A stretch of 64,000 nucleotides of DNA from Furcasterigmium furcatum (Eukaryota > Ascomycota > Sordariomycetes > Glomerellales > Plectosphaerellaceae): positions 2,608,934 to 2,672,933 of the forward strand of contig BCIA01000001.1 in NCBI GenBank assembly GCA_001599815.1, given 5' to 3'. A model generated the notes under the pieces. The model worked only from the letters and a program-made list of their open reading frames with translations. It had not been told where the DNA came from and searched no databases. Made by a program: the position numbers and the translations under genes. Shown piece after piece: positions 34,414-47,050 of the stretch (its first letter is position 1; each line of letters begins with the position of its first letter).

Positions 34414-34869
34414 CGGACGCCGTATGACTGAGCGTAGACGTACCGGCTCGATTTCTCCGCGATCTAGACGCTCCGCTCAGCCAAGACCGGGGGCCCGCAG
34501 AGACGCTTTCTGCCGAAATCGACAATGCAACATCACCCCGTTAAAGACGTCGGACATCACGAGCTCTCATTGAGGCGCTTGCTCTACGTTGCGGCAGTGT
34601 TGGCGCTAACACTCGCGAGCGTTGCGATCGTCTCTGCAAGCCCCTCATCTCCTCGGCTCAAAAGCCGCCGAACTGCAACAACATGGTGATATCATCCATT
34701 GGATCTGTACCATTCCGCCTTGTCTTCGCCCGGGATGGCGAGGAAGCAGGAAGATTGCCGAAACGCCGTGAGGATATAAGAAAGTTTATTCTTTAGAAAC
34801 CTAAAACAAGCTGCGTTCTGTTTAGTCTCGGTATACTCTGGGCCCTATTCTCGCATCAGCAAGCAGTTC
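34414..34869. other. promoter region of the GH35 gene
   Basis: About 450 bases without a supported frame. The distal part may still belong to the rhodopsin relic's 3' flank. Confidence 0.4.
34774..34780 (+). promoter_or_regulatory. TATA-like element of the beta-galactosidase gene
   Basis: ATATAAG lies 96 bases before ATG 34870, a usual spacing. Assigned on sequence and position only. Confidence 0.35.
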
Positions 34870-37800
34870 ATGATGAAGTTTGGCGTCAATTGGCCGTCTC
34901 TGGTGGCAGCGCTGTTATGCGCTTCAAACTTAGCCGGGTCTGCATTCGCTCAACCCAACTCTTCGGATGGATTGCAGGATAATGGCCTCACGTCACTGGT
35001 TCAATGGTATGATGGACCTTACTTACCGATTCAAAATGATATCTGACCAGTCTCAAGGGATACCTACAGCTACGTGATCAACGGGGAGAGGTTGTTCATC
35101 TTCTCTGGCGAGGTAAGTTAAGTGGTTGATATCTGGTGTCACTTTCACTAACATACTGATAGTTCCATTACTGGAGACTTCCGGTGTAAGTCCACTTACG
35201 AGAACGGAATAAGACTCTAGACTGATAAGTTGAAGTCCTGAACTATGGCGCGACTTGCTCGAGAAAATTAAAGCTGCTGGCTTCAACGCCTTCTCCATCT
35301 ACAACAGCTGGGGCTATCACGAGCCAGCCCCAGGAGTCATCGACTTTGAGACTGGAGCCCACAACTTCACCAGCATCATGACCTTGGCAAAGGAAATTGG
35401 AATCTACCTCCTCATTCGACCCGGGCCATATGTTAATGCAGAGACAAATGCTGGAGGCTTCCCATTGTGGCTGACGACTGGCGAGTATGGTAGTCTGCGA
35501 AATGACGATCCTCGGTACACCGCCGCTTGGGAGGGCTACTGGACTAAGATCTCCGAAATCATCGAACCTCATCTTGTGACGAAGGGTGGTAATGTTGCCA
35601 TGTTCCAGGTTCGCCGGCCAGCTTGCCTTCTCCTCGTTCATGCTTGGGCTGACGCACTGCAGATCGAGAATGAGCTCGGGGGCCAATTCACCAACGATGC
35701 CGAGAGAACTCTGAACGAGCCTACCGCAAACTACATGCAGCTGCTCCAAGACGGAGCAAGAGATGCTGGGATCGACGTGCCTGTCTTTCACAATGCACCA
35801 AATGAGGTCAGCACGGCGATGAATTCTTCGTCTGCTTCAGATGCTAACACGGCACTCAGCGAACCTTCTCCTGGTCTCACGATTTTGAGCCCAATGTCAC
35901 CGGCAATGTTGATGTTGTTGGCCTTGACAGCTACCCATCTTGCTGGAGTTGTAATCTAAGCGAGTGCATGAGATTCAATGGAGACTACGTGTCCTACGTG
36001 AGATACCAACACACAATCCCTATCTCCTGAGCCATATTGACAATCAGCAGATGGTCAAGGATTACTATTCTTACTTTGAGATCCAAGCACCGTAAGGCCC
36101 TCAGCTACTTGACATGTCGCCACCTAATGCATTCCAGGACCCAGCCGAACTTCATGCCCGAGTTCCAAGGCGGCTCTTACAATCCCTGGGGCGGTCCCGA
36201 CGGCGGCTGCCCTGACGACATTGGATCCGACTTCGCCAACCTCTTCTACCGCGACCTTGTCTCCCAACAATCTACTGCAATTTCGCTGTACATGATGTAC
36301 GGTGGCACTAACTGGGGCTGGCATGCTTGCCCAGTCGTGGGTAGGCCATGAATCCTCGGCCTAGAGCGATCTGCATTTGGCTGACCATTTCCTGCAGCGA
36401 CGAGCTACGACTATTCCTCTCCAATCTCAGAGAACCGTGCTATTGGAGACAAATACTATGAGACCAAGCTGCTACCGCTGTTTACGCGAGGTGAGTAACT
36501 GGTACGAAGACGGGAAAGCAAAAGATGAAACTGACCAGGCCAAGTTGCCCGAGATCTCAGGTATACGGAGAGAACCGAAAACGTAGGTACAAAGCACGAC
36601 CGTCATCTTGCTTGCCACTGATCATTTTCCAGAGCACCCGACGATCGACTAACCCGGATATCCTCATAACTGAGCTGAGGAATGTCGACAATGATGCCGC
36701 CTTTTACGTTGCACGACACGCATACTCTCCCTCGGGCAGTCTTGAGACTTTCAAAATCGACGTAGACACATCTGTCGGTCCTTGTGAGTTTTTTGCTACC
36801 TCAAACCATAGTGGTTTTGGTTCTGACTTTCCCAGTACGCATTCCTCAATCCGGAGAGATTACCATCAACGGCCACCAGTCGAAGATCCTCGTCACCGAC
36901 TTCCGCTTCGGCTCGAAGAGCCTTCTTTACTCCACAGCCGAGGTTCTTACTTTTGCCGTCTTTGGCGACAAGGAAGTTCTTGTTCTGTGGCTTCCAGAGG
37001 GCGAGACTGGCGAGTTCATCCTGACTGGTCACACCAGCATTGAGCCGACTGGCGAACAGCTTTTGGATGACCTTACTGTCGTTCCGGGGGAACATAATGT
37101 CACAGTCTCGTATACCCAGGAGAAGGGCCTGTTCACGCTGACTTTGGAAGACGGTTCTAATGTCTTGCTCCTGGACCGAAGCGCAGCTTACCTCTTCTGG
37201 GTACCCCCTCTGAGCAACGATCCGCATGCACCAGAAAACAATACGGGTAAGTAGGGCCTTGGAAGTTGCATTCAACATGAATACATGTGCTGACCAGGAT
37301 CACAGTGCTTGTTGATGGTCCGTATTTGGTTCGTTCGGCGACCTGGGACAGCGAAACCCGTTCCTTGGAACTCTATGGAGACCTTGACCAACCGACAACC
37401 TTGACAGTGTTTGGGCCAGAGTCATTGTGCTCTATCAAGTGGAACGGCGAGAAGGTCAAGATTGAGGCAAGGGAAGGCCTCAAGTACACTGCCACATTAG
37501 AGGGACCGCCCGAGTTCGAGCTGCCTCCGCTCGGTCCGTGGAGGTACGAGGACAGCCTGCCCGAGATCTCGACCGATTATGAGGCAACATCGTCTGTATG
37601 GGTTGGTAAGTTGGGCCAGTGACAGCTTTACTTCCCTTGAGATCTCGAGGCTGATCATGCCAGTTGCGAACCGTACCAACACAACGAATGAGGTCATACC
37701 TGATCTCAGCAACCCGGTGCTGTATGTGGACGAGTATGCCATCCATTACGGCAACCACATCTACCGCGCAACGTTCCCTACCACCGATGATGCGCCCACT

Positions 37801-38649
37801 GGTGTTTGGCTCAACCTCACAGGTGGTCTGGCCTTTGGGTACTCGGCGTGGCTCAACTCGGATTACATTGGTTCGTACCCTGGCTACTCCTACTTGGGTG
37901 CATATGGCCTCCAACTGTCCTTCGACAATGCCACCCTGGTCGACGACGGTGAAAATATCCTCATCGTCTTGATGGATAACTCCGGTCATGATCTGCGCGA
38001 GGTCGCTCTGGCACCCCGCGGAATCACTAACGCCACGCTCCTTGGTCCGGCCGACGACGGTTACAGCTTCAACGAGTGGAAGATCGCGAGCAATGCTGGC
38101 GGAGGACAAGGTTATATTGACCCCGTGCGTGGCCCCCTCAACGAAGGTAGCCTCTACGCTGAGCGACTTGGGATGCATCTTCCCGGATACCCTGACGAGG
38201 ATTGGACTCCCCACCCTGTGAGCAAGACAACGCTCGACAACCCGACAGCCGGTGTTAGGGTGTACAGGACCACAGTTGATCTTGACGTTCCGGCAGAGCT
38301 CGACGTGTCGATCTCTCTCAAGCTTACCGCACCCTCAAACTCAACGTTCCCACCTACCCAACCTGGCTACAGCAACCGTGTCCGTGTCCTGTTGTTCGTC
38401 AATGGGTATCAGTTTGGGCGCTTCAATCCTCATATCGGACACCAGACGTCGTTCCCTGTTCCACCTGGTATTCTCAACTATCGTGGAGAGAATACTATCG
38501 CCGTTACCGTCTGGAGTCAGTCTGCAGAGGGCGGAGAATTCAAACTGGACTGGGAGGTCGATTACGTTCACACGACCAGCTTCGATTTCGGATTCGATAG
38601 CGGATATCTTAGGCCTAATTGGGCCGAGGACAGGCTTCAGTATGCCTAA
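34870..38649 (+). CDS. secreted GH35 beta-galactosidase, 14 exons
   Basis: I could join fourteen exons: 34870-35006, 35058-35112, 35163-35185, 35236-35608, 35663-35806, 35860-35997, 36048-36091, 36138-36340, 36398-36490, 36539-36582, 36633-36783, 36836-37246, 37306-37605, 37664-38649. The result is 1033 residues, the usual length for fungal GH35 enzymes. A signal peptide is present (hydrophobic VAALLCASNLAGSAFA). Catalytic landmarks are the GERLFIFSGEFHY opening, IENELG with acid/base Glu200, and MPEFQGG with nucleophile Glu313. YMMYGGTNWG and TSYDYSSPISE follow. Downstream are the all-beta domains and a final jelly-roll (VNGYQFGRFNPHIG). Numerous NxS/T sites suggest N-glycosylation. It should release terminal beta-galactose from oligo- and polysaccharides outside the cell. 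Exon 3 is only 23 nt. Two ATGs stand in tandem at 34870 and 34873. Confidence 0.95.
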
Positions 38650-40501
38650 GCTGAGTATGAGCTCGTAGCTGTTCTAGGATGGTCTGTCGGGCATTTTGGG
38701 TCTTGGAATCGACGACGTTGGAGCCGGGTGGTAGCACAAAGGACCTTCATAAGAGGCATCGCCTTGGACATTGGTAATCTCTGCTTTGTTTACGAAGTCG
38801 AGGGCCCGGGCTGGATGCTCGGCTGCCGTCCCGAACAGAAGTGGAGCGTCCGGCCGGTCAGGATTCGCTGAGCCTGAGGCGAGGAAGAGCGACAAGTGCA
38901 CTAGACCTAAGTAGAGCCGGACCGCTGTGGTGGGAATGAACCGCCCCGCCTAGATCGCCTTTCCCCTGAACAAGCTGTGTCAATGATTCAGGGGCAGCAA
39001 AGAAACAAACAATGGTGCAGCGAGTGAGGCTCAACCATTTTAGTTCAGGCTGATCTGGGGGTGTTGAGAGCAGAAAACACGAAGGGAGACGGGGAATGCA
39101 GCGGGGGACACACCACACATCTTCGGACCACTTCCGGCGGACGGCCCCCTTGGATGAATTGATTGCCCGCCTGTCTGAGGGAGGGCGGGATTAGCCCGTC
39201 GGACACGGGTTTCTCGGGCATTCGCCCGTGTCAAAGAGTGAGGCCCGAGTCCGCCGCAATCAGGTGTGCATTGAGGTACCGTCCTAGGTTTTCCCCAGCA
39301 GCAGGCAGACCCGCCCTCGATCGCTGCGCGGCGGGAGGGCTCCACGTCAGTTCTGTCATGCCCAGCTCAACGATTTACCCCTGGACATTCCAGGACACAG
39401 GGGTCGTGGAGGATTCAGATCACTTGACCGCCCAAGTCCAGCGGCCGCGAGGGGGAGGGCACGCATTGGACGGCGAGGAGCACGACATTCTCCCAGTGCG
39501 GCCGCAGAGAAGTACCTGGAGGTCCGGTGCGAGCTCGACACTGAAGGATGTACGAGTCTGTACGAAATCAACAGTGCGTGCTTGCGATCCAGGATGCCAA
39601 TGTGAGGCGGCACACCACCCCGGACCGTCCGCTGTGCGTTTGGTGGTGAAGAGTGGAGAGCAGGATGCGTCGTGGACATTGCGCTAAGCCCGATAGACAC
39701 AGACCGCCCCAGGTGCCGGCTCGCCGGTGCTCTCCCGGACCCGCAGTCGCACCCTGGCGCTGGCCCAAGCTCCTCAACGTTTTGGTCAATCACCTCCTCT
39801 GACCTTCATTGTGAACATCGGCACCGGAATCCGGAGAGTCACGAGCGCCTCTGCGACCGAGTTCGAGTGTGGTTGTGTGGACTTGGAATAGTTGTCGAAA
39901 GTGACGAGACGGGCAAGGCCGATCGATGGCTTCAGGTGATGGCTCGTGACAGATACGGTTTGATGTCGGGGGGCTCAGTTACGAGTACTATTTAAACTCG
40001 AGGCGTGAGGCGGCAAGAGTGACACCGCCCTGCCTGCCACGTTCCACCGCGCATCTCAAAATCTTGTTGATATCAGGGGTCCCCCGGGAGGCTGACTTAT
40101 CCCCTCGATCCAAGCCACTCTCATCTCATACAGGGACAAACATAGAAAAGACAAGCCTCGACCTCCCCTCCCTCCAGGTCCCTCCCGCCCCCCCCTAAAA
40201 GGTCTGGAAATACCACCGACGTTCCACGTCTCACCGCAACCCCAAACCATCACCACCATCATCCAGACTAGTCCTCCAATCACTCCCTGATTGGCTTCTT
40301 CCCCTCAATTCTCGCTGCAACATCGTCTCATCACGCCAGCTCGACAGCTCTAGTAGTAGCGCCGCCCTCTCTCTCTACCTGCCGGACATCCGATTCTCGA
40401 CTTCTCGATATATCTGCCGTTCCCCTCACGCTCCCGCCGATCTGCTGCTGTGCACCTGAACCTACACCACACAATCACCCAAGCAAACAACCACCATCAC
40501 G
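38650..40501. other. gene-free stretch
   Basis: About 1.85 kb. Frames up to about 174 codons on both strands overlap without coding bias. The last 400 bases are a C-rich leader for the gene at 40502. Confidence 0.5.
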
Positions 40502-41155
40502 ATGTCTCGCGTCACCGCTCCCGCCTCCAAGCTCGCCCGCTCGCTCAACACTGCCAGCGTCGGCGCCCATTCCACCCTTCACACCAGCCATGGCTCCGTC
40601 CTGATGCCAAAGTACGCCGAGCTTCTGAAGAAGTCCAACCCAGAGGCCGACGTACGTTCCACCTCTTCTTATCCATCCTCAACGCAAGAGCTAACGCAAC
40701 TCCAGTCCCACGCCCGTGGCATCACAACAACACACCGCCCAACCCCCCAGCCGAAGCCCTCAGCTTCGCATGCCCGCCCCCTGATGCAGACCTTCTCGTC
40801 CTCGGCGCCCCTCCCATCGTCCTCCATCGCCGCCCTCCCCGCCCTGCACGAGACCCCGGCCTCCGACTTTGTCGCCATGCGCATGCCCCTCCTCCCCGAC
40901 AGCTTCGTCCGCCACGCCGTCCCCGAGGCCCCTGACGCGCCCCTCGCCGCCCCCACCATCTCCGTCGTCGCCGCCAACCCCGGCGACGTCCTCCCCGCCT
41001 CCGCCCTGACAGAAGTCGAGGGCATGGGCGTCGACGGCGTCGAGCTGCGCTTCGCCCATGACGTGGAGCCCGACTCCCGCGAGCCCGGCATGCTTCGCGA
41101 CCTCTGGCGCGGCCTCGTCGAGGATGTCACCGGTTCCCAGCCCAAGACCGCCTAA
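40502..41155 (+). CDS. small protein of unknown function, probable mitochondrial presequence
   Basis: Exons 40502-40651 and 40706-41155, separated by a 54-nt GT-AG intron, encode 199 residues from an ATG in ACGATGTC context. The intron is a multiple of three and has no stop, so unspliced RNA also reads open; splicing is preferred because of the GTACGT donor, a CTAAC branch point and the CTCCAG acceptor. The N-terminus (MSRVTAPASKLARSLNTASV) is rich in Arg, Ser and Ala and lacks acids, as in a mitochondrial targeting peptide. The middle is Pro/Ala/Ser-rich. The C-terminus has a helical GMLRDLWRGLVEDVTG motif. No known domain is recognised. Confidence 0.75.
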   Translation: MSRVTAPASKLARSLNTASVGAHSTLHTSHGSVLMPKYAELLKKSNPEADVRSTSSYPSSTQELTQLQSHARGITTTHRPTPQPKPSASHARPLMQTFSSSAPLPSSSIAALPALHETPASDFVAMRMPLLPDSFVRHAVPEAPDAPLAAPTISVVAANPGDVLPASALTEVEGMGVDGVELRFAHDVEPDSREPGMLRDLWRGLVEDVTGSQPKTA

Positions 41156-41745
41156 GCGCGGATGATTTAACGAGAGAGGTCTCACGGCGCTCCAAGCGAG
41201 CCGGAGAGGAACGAGCACCCACCCGGCCTGTTTTCTTGTGATTTTCTTGGTTGGTTCGATGGATGGAAACGCCCTCAAGGATGCTGCGTCTGTTGGACTA
41301 CCCCCACACCTGTTGACACACATTACTACAAAGCATTTTAATTAAACGAGATACCTCCCTACGGGGGACTCGGCCTACACAAACAGGCACGGATAGACTG
41401 ACGGCATGACGAATTGAAATGACATCAATATGATACTCGATTCTCGAACTCCCTCGACGGAAAATGCAGATTCCAGACTCGAACTACCTATACCTAACAT
41501 GCGTGCGCTTTGCGCCATCGCACATTGTGACATGAATGACCCTTTTCCCCGAATGCCCCTCGGTGGTATCACAAACAAATGGCCCCGTTGACCAGATCCG
41601 TGCTCGTAGGGTCACATTGCCATTCTGCTCACCCGGCTACCGCGGAAACCCCGTAATTCAGTGCACTAGATATGCAAAGAGGTAGCCCTCCCAACCAACG
41701 ATTCATCGCTTCCCCTCAGGCACCTTACACGCATCTCACCTCGAA
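41156..41745. other. 3' flanks of two convergent genes
   Basis: Between the stops of the small mitochondrial-type protein (plus) and Rae1 (minus). No supported frame. Confidence 0.5.
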
Positions 41746-42935
41746 TTACCTCCGCTTGGCCGGCGTCTTGGGCTTGCACTCCTCCCCGTTGACCGGATGC
41801 AGCATGACCTTGATGGGCAGCTGCTGCGTGTTGGCCTGGAAGCCCTTGGACCAGTCATAGCCGACGGCGTATGCGAAGATAGATCCGTTCTTGTTGAACG
41901 TCGTAGCCGTAATGCTGCCGCCAACGGTCGGGTAGCCCTTGAGACGGTGCTTGGCGTCCTTGTCCCAGAAGTGGAACGTGCCGTCCGAGCCGGCCGTGCT
42001 GAAGGTGCCGTGGACAGGGTGGAACGAGATGGCGTTGACAGCGTGGACGTTTGTGACGTTGTTCTGGGGCGGGTCGCGGTGGCACTTGAAGGAGAAGTTC
42101 AGGCTGGGCATGTTAGCGAACACCATCGCAGTAGAGATAAGAGAGAGGAGCCATACCTGCTGTCCTTGTCCTCGACATACTGGATCGCACAGCGCCCCTC
42201 AATACTGCCAATAGCAAATCCGGCAGCGTCCGTGAAGCAGCTAACGACACGGGTCTGCCACTTGAGTGGACTCTGGAGCGTCTTGTAGAAGGTGGTCGGG
42301 TTCTTGAGGTTGACGATGTTGATGTAGCGGTCGGCGGTTCCTATCACGAGCAGATCGTTCTTGACATCGAGCGAGTAGACGCGCTCCTGGCACTGCAGCA
42401 CTGCCGCCGGCTGCTGCTGGCGGAGGTCCCAGTATTTGACGGTCTTGTCCCAGGAGCCCGACACGACCATGGGGGTTCCGTTCGTCTCGAAGAAACGGAC
42501 CGCCCGAACGGGTTGGTCGTGCTCGCCGATCTTCGCGTCCTGCTGGCTGTTCAGATCGCACACCTTGACTGCCTTGTCGGCGCCGGCCGACACAACCTTC
42601 ATGCCGTCCTGGATTCAATCTGTCAGTGGAAGCTGCACCGGACCAGTCCTGATACTACCCACCTTGTAGAAATCGCAGCTCAGCACGGGGGCTTCATGGG
42701 TGTATGCGTGCCTTCCCTCGCTCTGGCCGGTTTGCGTGATCTCGTATATCCGAACCTTCTTGTCCCAGCTGGAGATGGCCAGGAAGTCATTTGTCTGCGA
42801 GGTGGCGGGCGAGAAGGAGAGGCCGGAGATAGTATCCTCAGGCGGCGTCGAGAGAGCGACGTCCTTGTTAAGGTCGCCGGTGGTGTTGCTCGCGGCCGCA
42901 CTGGCCGACGCGGCGCCGCCGAAAAGAGACGACAT
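41746..42935 (-). CDS. rae1: Rae1/Gle2 mRNA export factor, WD40 protein
   Basis: Minus-strand exons 42935-42663, 42608-42157 and 42103-41746 (introns 54 and 53 nt) give 360 residues, close to yeast Gle2 (365). The start is the ATG of MSSLFGG. WD40 blades are recognisable: DFLAISSWDKKVRIYEI, VLSCDFYKDGMKVVSAGADK, MVVSGSWDKTVKYWDL, the Rae1-typical RVYSLDVKNDLLVIGTADR, GFAIGSIEGRCAIQYVEDKDS, FKCHRD, then the VNAISFHPVHGTFSTAGSDG blade. The SIEGR and FKCHRD motifs are diagnostic of this family within WD40 proteins. Rae1 docks on the GLEBS motif of a Nup98/Nup116-type nucleoporin at the nuclear pore, supports mRNA export, and has mitotic roles. The polyserine/alanine start (AASASAAAS) is poorly ordered. 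Identification is firm. Confidence 0.96.
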
Positions 42936-44402
42936 TTTTGTCGGGTGCAGCAGGCGGTGGGAGAAGGGTTTGTTCGGTAGACAGTTGCTCAAGGAGGAAG
43001 TCGGTCTTGTCGCTGGGGAGAGATGGGAGCCTGGTCAATTGCTGGCAATGCGCCAGAAGAAACTCGTCGTCGGCGGTGGGATGTGTCAGGTCGTCGAATA
43101 AATGCAGGACCAGAGTCGAACTGGTGGTTCTCAGCGTCGCGCCCAGGCTCCCGCAGGCTGCTGCTGCACCTCACCGAGTACCTAGCTCCTGCCAACCACA
43201 GCGCCCAAAGACTGGCAGGCACGTAAAAGTGGATCCCACCTTCCCTCCCTTCACCGAACCAGCACCTGGTACCAGCGCTGGCGCCCCACCTTTCTGCCGG
43301 CCCTCTTTAAAACAAAAATTTCGGCGCCTCAACTCGTCCATCTCTTTCTTTCCTTCTTCAACCCCCCTCGCCCAACAAATCGCCATTCGAAGCTCACAAA
43401 CAGAGAAGCCGGTCCGCCGGCGTCTCCTGCAGCAGCTTTGGGAGAAAGTCCCCGGACACACTCCGGTCCTCTCGAGGACCGGATTTGCGGAAACGCGCCG
43501 CCACAGAAGCACTGCGGCTGACCTCCCGCGCCCTCGATCCGTGTCTGTCCCCCTCTGCCCTGCCTCGCCGCTACATCGTTTCCCCCTTGCTCTCCGGTAC
43601 CCACGTCCAGCGATGGCCGACCTGCTCCAGGACCTCATGGACGAAGATATGAGTCCGCGCCTGGGGTTGGGAGGTTTGTCGTGTGGTGTGCCGGGTCTAG
43701 AACAAGGCGTTTCGATGGCGGGGCGGCCGTGAGAGGGGACTGGTGCCGGGTCGGCTAGGGGCTGTGGAGGATATTTCGTCGAGATGCGATAGAAATGCGA
43801 TTTGCCTGGCTTCGCGGCCAGGTTACTCGATGGGGCTTATTCTTGGTGCGAGGGGGGTTCAACTCCTTTGGGGGCCTTTGGGCAAAGCGACTCCGAGTTC
43901 GCGACGGGCTGAGGCCTGGGGACACCCACCTTTTTATCACTCTGGGACTTCGTTGGAAGTCTCGTCCCTCGGTGCTGAGGTTTGTCTGTCGGGCGAGGGT
44001 TGCGTTTGGGTCGGCTGAAGTTCGCATGATGAACACCAATATTAGAGTCAAGCACTGACGGCGGTCGTCTCAGTACGTCGCCCCTATGATGACAATAACA
44101 TTGCGTTATGGTTTCTGAAGAACTTCTTATTTTCTTTATTATTATTTTCTATATAGTATAGGTCTTGATAGATCGTTACGTATGCCGTCATATGCTGCAT
44201 CATGGCTTCAAGCTCAATGCCTATGCAACGCCTGCAATAATCATGATGCATGCCCGTTCTCTGCGTCTGCAGAGGACCCCCAACCACAACACCGAGCTCC
44301 AATGCAATTCCCACCCGACAGTAGAAAAAATTTAGGAAATGAGCAGCTGAAGTTCCCCACGTCTGGACAACAGCTAGCTGTCTTTCCGGGCATGTGACAG
44401 GG
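42936..44402. other. upstream region of rae1 with leader-like plus-strand sequence
   Basis: 1.47 kb. The plus strand from about 43180 to 43612 has the CT-rich look of a transcript leader and ends at an ATG (43613) opening a 39-codon frame, MADLLQDLMDEDM..., that stops at 43732. No larger frame continues by obvious splicing. 44060-44400 is AT-rich 3' flank of the next minus-strand gene. Confidence 0.4.
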
Positions 44403-45786
44403 CTACATCAGGCCCCCAAGTACCACCTTGCCAATATTCGCGACCTCGGTCTTCGCGTGCGCTCGGCTCTGCTCCTCAAACTCCTTGACGGCGCCCTGGA
44501 CGATGATCTTCCTCACCCGCCCGTCCATTTTCGCAAATAATTCTGCGACCGGTGCTGTCGCCACGGCCGGTGTGGGCATCAGCCCCAGTAGTCTCGTATA
44601 TACGTCAATGAGGACGTCGCACAGCGTCGCAAACGTCTCGAAGTAGTCCGGTTCGAATGGCAGCGCCGGCGTCAGGAGCAGGTCATACTCCTCGCCAGGG
44701 AAGAGGTCTGTCTCGCTGTGGGCGAAGTTGACGACGTTGGCGTTGTTCTGGTTCGCGATGCCCCCGCTGCCCGCTCCCATGTCGTCTGCGCCGCCGGAGG
44801 CCGTAAAGAGACCGATATCGTTCGCGCTACTATTGCTGCGGCGGGACTTGCCCGCGGGGCCGCGGCGGAACATCTGTGGGAGGCGGGCACGGGAGAGGGA
44901 GGAGGCGGAGGCGCCAGCCTCGCCGTGGAGGTGCTGGAAGGACTCGAATTCCTGGAAGAGGGTGTTTAGGGAGCGGAGGAGGTCGAAGGGGGTGGAGGAG
45001 TTGAGGTCTGCAACGGCGGGAATGGAGATGCCGAGAAGGAGGAAGTTGGTCGCGCGGCGGGCGAGCTTGCGGGGATCGAAGTAGGGAAAGCGCTGGAGGT
45101 CGGAACGTTCGAAGAGAACGGTATTAAACCAGTATACCCGGGATTCATGGCTGGGATTGGTTAGCTGGGTATGTCCCTCCTCAAGGTCTGACTTGTCCAT
45201 CATCTTGCAAGGGGACGTACGCTTTGCGCAGATAGTCCAGCGTCGATATCCGCTTGTTTGCGACCTCCTGAATCTGTAGGTGTACGATGCTGGCCTCACT
45301 GCCACCTCCCCAGACGGCCGGGTGGCTGCTCATGGGCGTAAGGCGCTCACTGGTGCTATTACTGGTCTGCGTGCGGCCGAGCATCTTGGAGAAGCTGTCG
45401 GCGCTGGCGGGGCTCAGAACGGCATCTGTCTCTCGGGAGATCTTGGCCGCGGCGGCAAGGGCAAAGTCGGGCAGGGCGGGCGGCACCTTGGAGTCTGTTA
45501 CGATGACATTGGCGGAGCCGGCGGAGGCAGAGGAACTGGCGCGCCGCTTGGAGCGGGAGGGAGACGTCACTGAGGCCCGGCGGCCGAAGGAGCCTTTGCG
45601 GTCCTTTATGAGGACGTTCGGCTGGAGCGGGGGAGGGTTGGTGGTGTTGGTAGTGGACGTCGGGAGGGGCGGCGGTGGTGGTTCGCCGGAGGATGTGCCT
45701 GGACGAGATCTCGAGGATGATGAGAAGAAGGAGGACGAGAAAAAAGGGGTGCTGGAGCCGGTGGGCGTCGAACCGGATCTCTGCAT
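44403..45786 (-). CDS. conserved-looking protein of unknown function, Ser-rich N-terminus
   Basis: Minus-strand exons 45786-45221 and 45150-44403, with a 70-nt intron (GTACGT donor, CTAAC branch), give 437 residues. The longer upstream frame starts at a non-ATG codon, so ATG 45786 (MQRSGSTPTGS) is chosen. Residues 1-130 are Ser/Pro/Thr-rich with basic patches (KDRKGSFGRRAS, RSKRRASS) that suggest phosphorylation. The ordered part starts around QIQEVANKRISTLDYLRKA. It continues across the splice into HESRVYWFNTVLFERSDL and RKLARRATNFLLLGISIPAV. The C-terminal block, ALCDVLIDVYTRLLGLM-like helices ending KTEVANIGKVVLGGLM, is helical. No catalytic motif or named domain is recognised. Confidence 0.82.
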
Positions 45787-47050
45787 GTCTCTGGGTCGGG
45801 AATGCGACTCGCCGGCGGGGGCGAGTCGACTTGAGGGAGGGATGGTGCAGAGCGGCAGGGGTGGGCGCCGCAAGTCAGGCGGCCGGTATGTGGACGTCCG
45901 TCAGAGTCGATAGTTCAACGGTGATGGTTGTCGCGGACGGCGGAGGTCAGGCCATGAACGGGCCACACTGGGGCACGCTCACGATGGATGCTGATGCAAG
46001 ATTGGGTCTTTATGTAGGTGAAATTAGGGCATTTCCCGATGGCAGCGAGATCTCAATGCTCCGCGATGCAAGTGGATGTGTGGGTGGGAATGATGACGGC
46101 AGCGGGCGTCGGTCAAACAGCGGTGGTGATTTGATGTTTCTCCTTTTTCTTCAGGGAGTGCGGGTGGAGGTTGCGAGGATGTCGTGGCTGCGTGGTGATC
46201 GTCGTCGTCGCCGGTCTTTGGTCTTGTCGCGCAATTGTTGCAGGAAAAGAAGAGAAGGAGGAGATTGGATTGAAGAGAAAGACGCGTAGTTCAAGTTCTA
46301 TGTATGTTGCAAAGGGCGAGTCGGGCTGTCGGGGGGGAGAGAAGCAGACGGGAGCTGGAAAAGAAAATTGATGGAGTCGTCGCCGCGACTCTGGCACAGC
46401 GACACTGATTGAGTTGGCGGTTCCTGGCCCACTCGGCCCCTATTGGAGCCCGAGGTCATGAGGCGGTGGACGCGCCCGTCTGAAGTCTGTTTCCCGGGAC
46501 CGGACCAATTTCAGGGGTAAGAGGGACCCAAAGGACCCTGATGATTCTTGGTGTCATTGGTACGAGTCGTTGGGCCAAGGTCTTATCCAATCGCGGACAC
46601 TACTGGCGATGCAACTGGGTCAGCTGGTTGAGACGACAAGCGATTCAGCCTTGTGGTGAGCTGGCAGTCTCGGACATCCAGGTTGGCGACGAGAGAAGAC
46701 TCGGAGGAGGACGGCGGTCCACCTCATGTGATTTTGTTTCACCTCGGGCATTTTACGGGAGGGACGTTCTGAGGTAGATGCCCGGCCGGATAAGATGACC
46801 TGGAAGGACAGAGAGCTCAGGGGAAAGAGCTCCTCGCCCCTCCAATCAGCGGCATGGATGAGAACTGGCTGGACGTGTGTTTAACCCCTCCACCAAACGT
46901 CACTCGAACGGCCTCGACTCAAATTCAATCTCCCTTCTCCAGCGCATACACGGGCAGTCATTTTGGAAACTCGCTGTCAAGTGTATAGAGAGAACCGTTT
47001 GCTTGCTTACCGCGCTAGAGTTGATATTGGTCTCTGTCCCTTCACACGCA
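45787..47050. other. shared upstream region of two divergent genes
   Basis: 1.26 kb between a minus-strand start (45786) and ect1 (47051). No supported frame. The minus strand near 46113-46397 is CT-rich, as in a leader for the minus-strand gene. Confidence 0.45.

Noticed and set aside
42938..43732. 264-codon plus-strand frame upstream of rae1
   Set aside because: Its start is antisense to the rae1 leader and its body is the translation of CT-rich leader DNA. Only the short ATG-started end at 43613 is worth a look.
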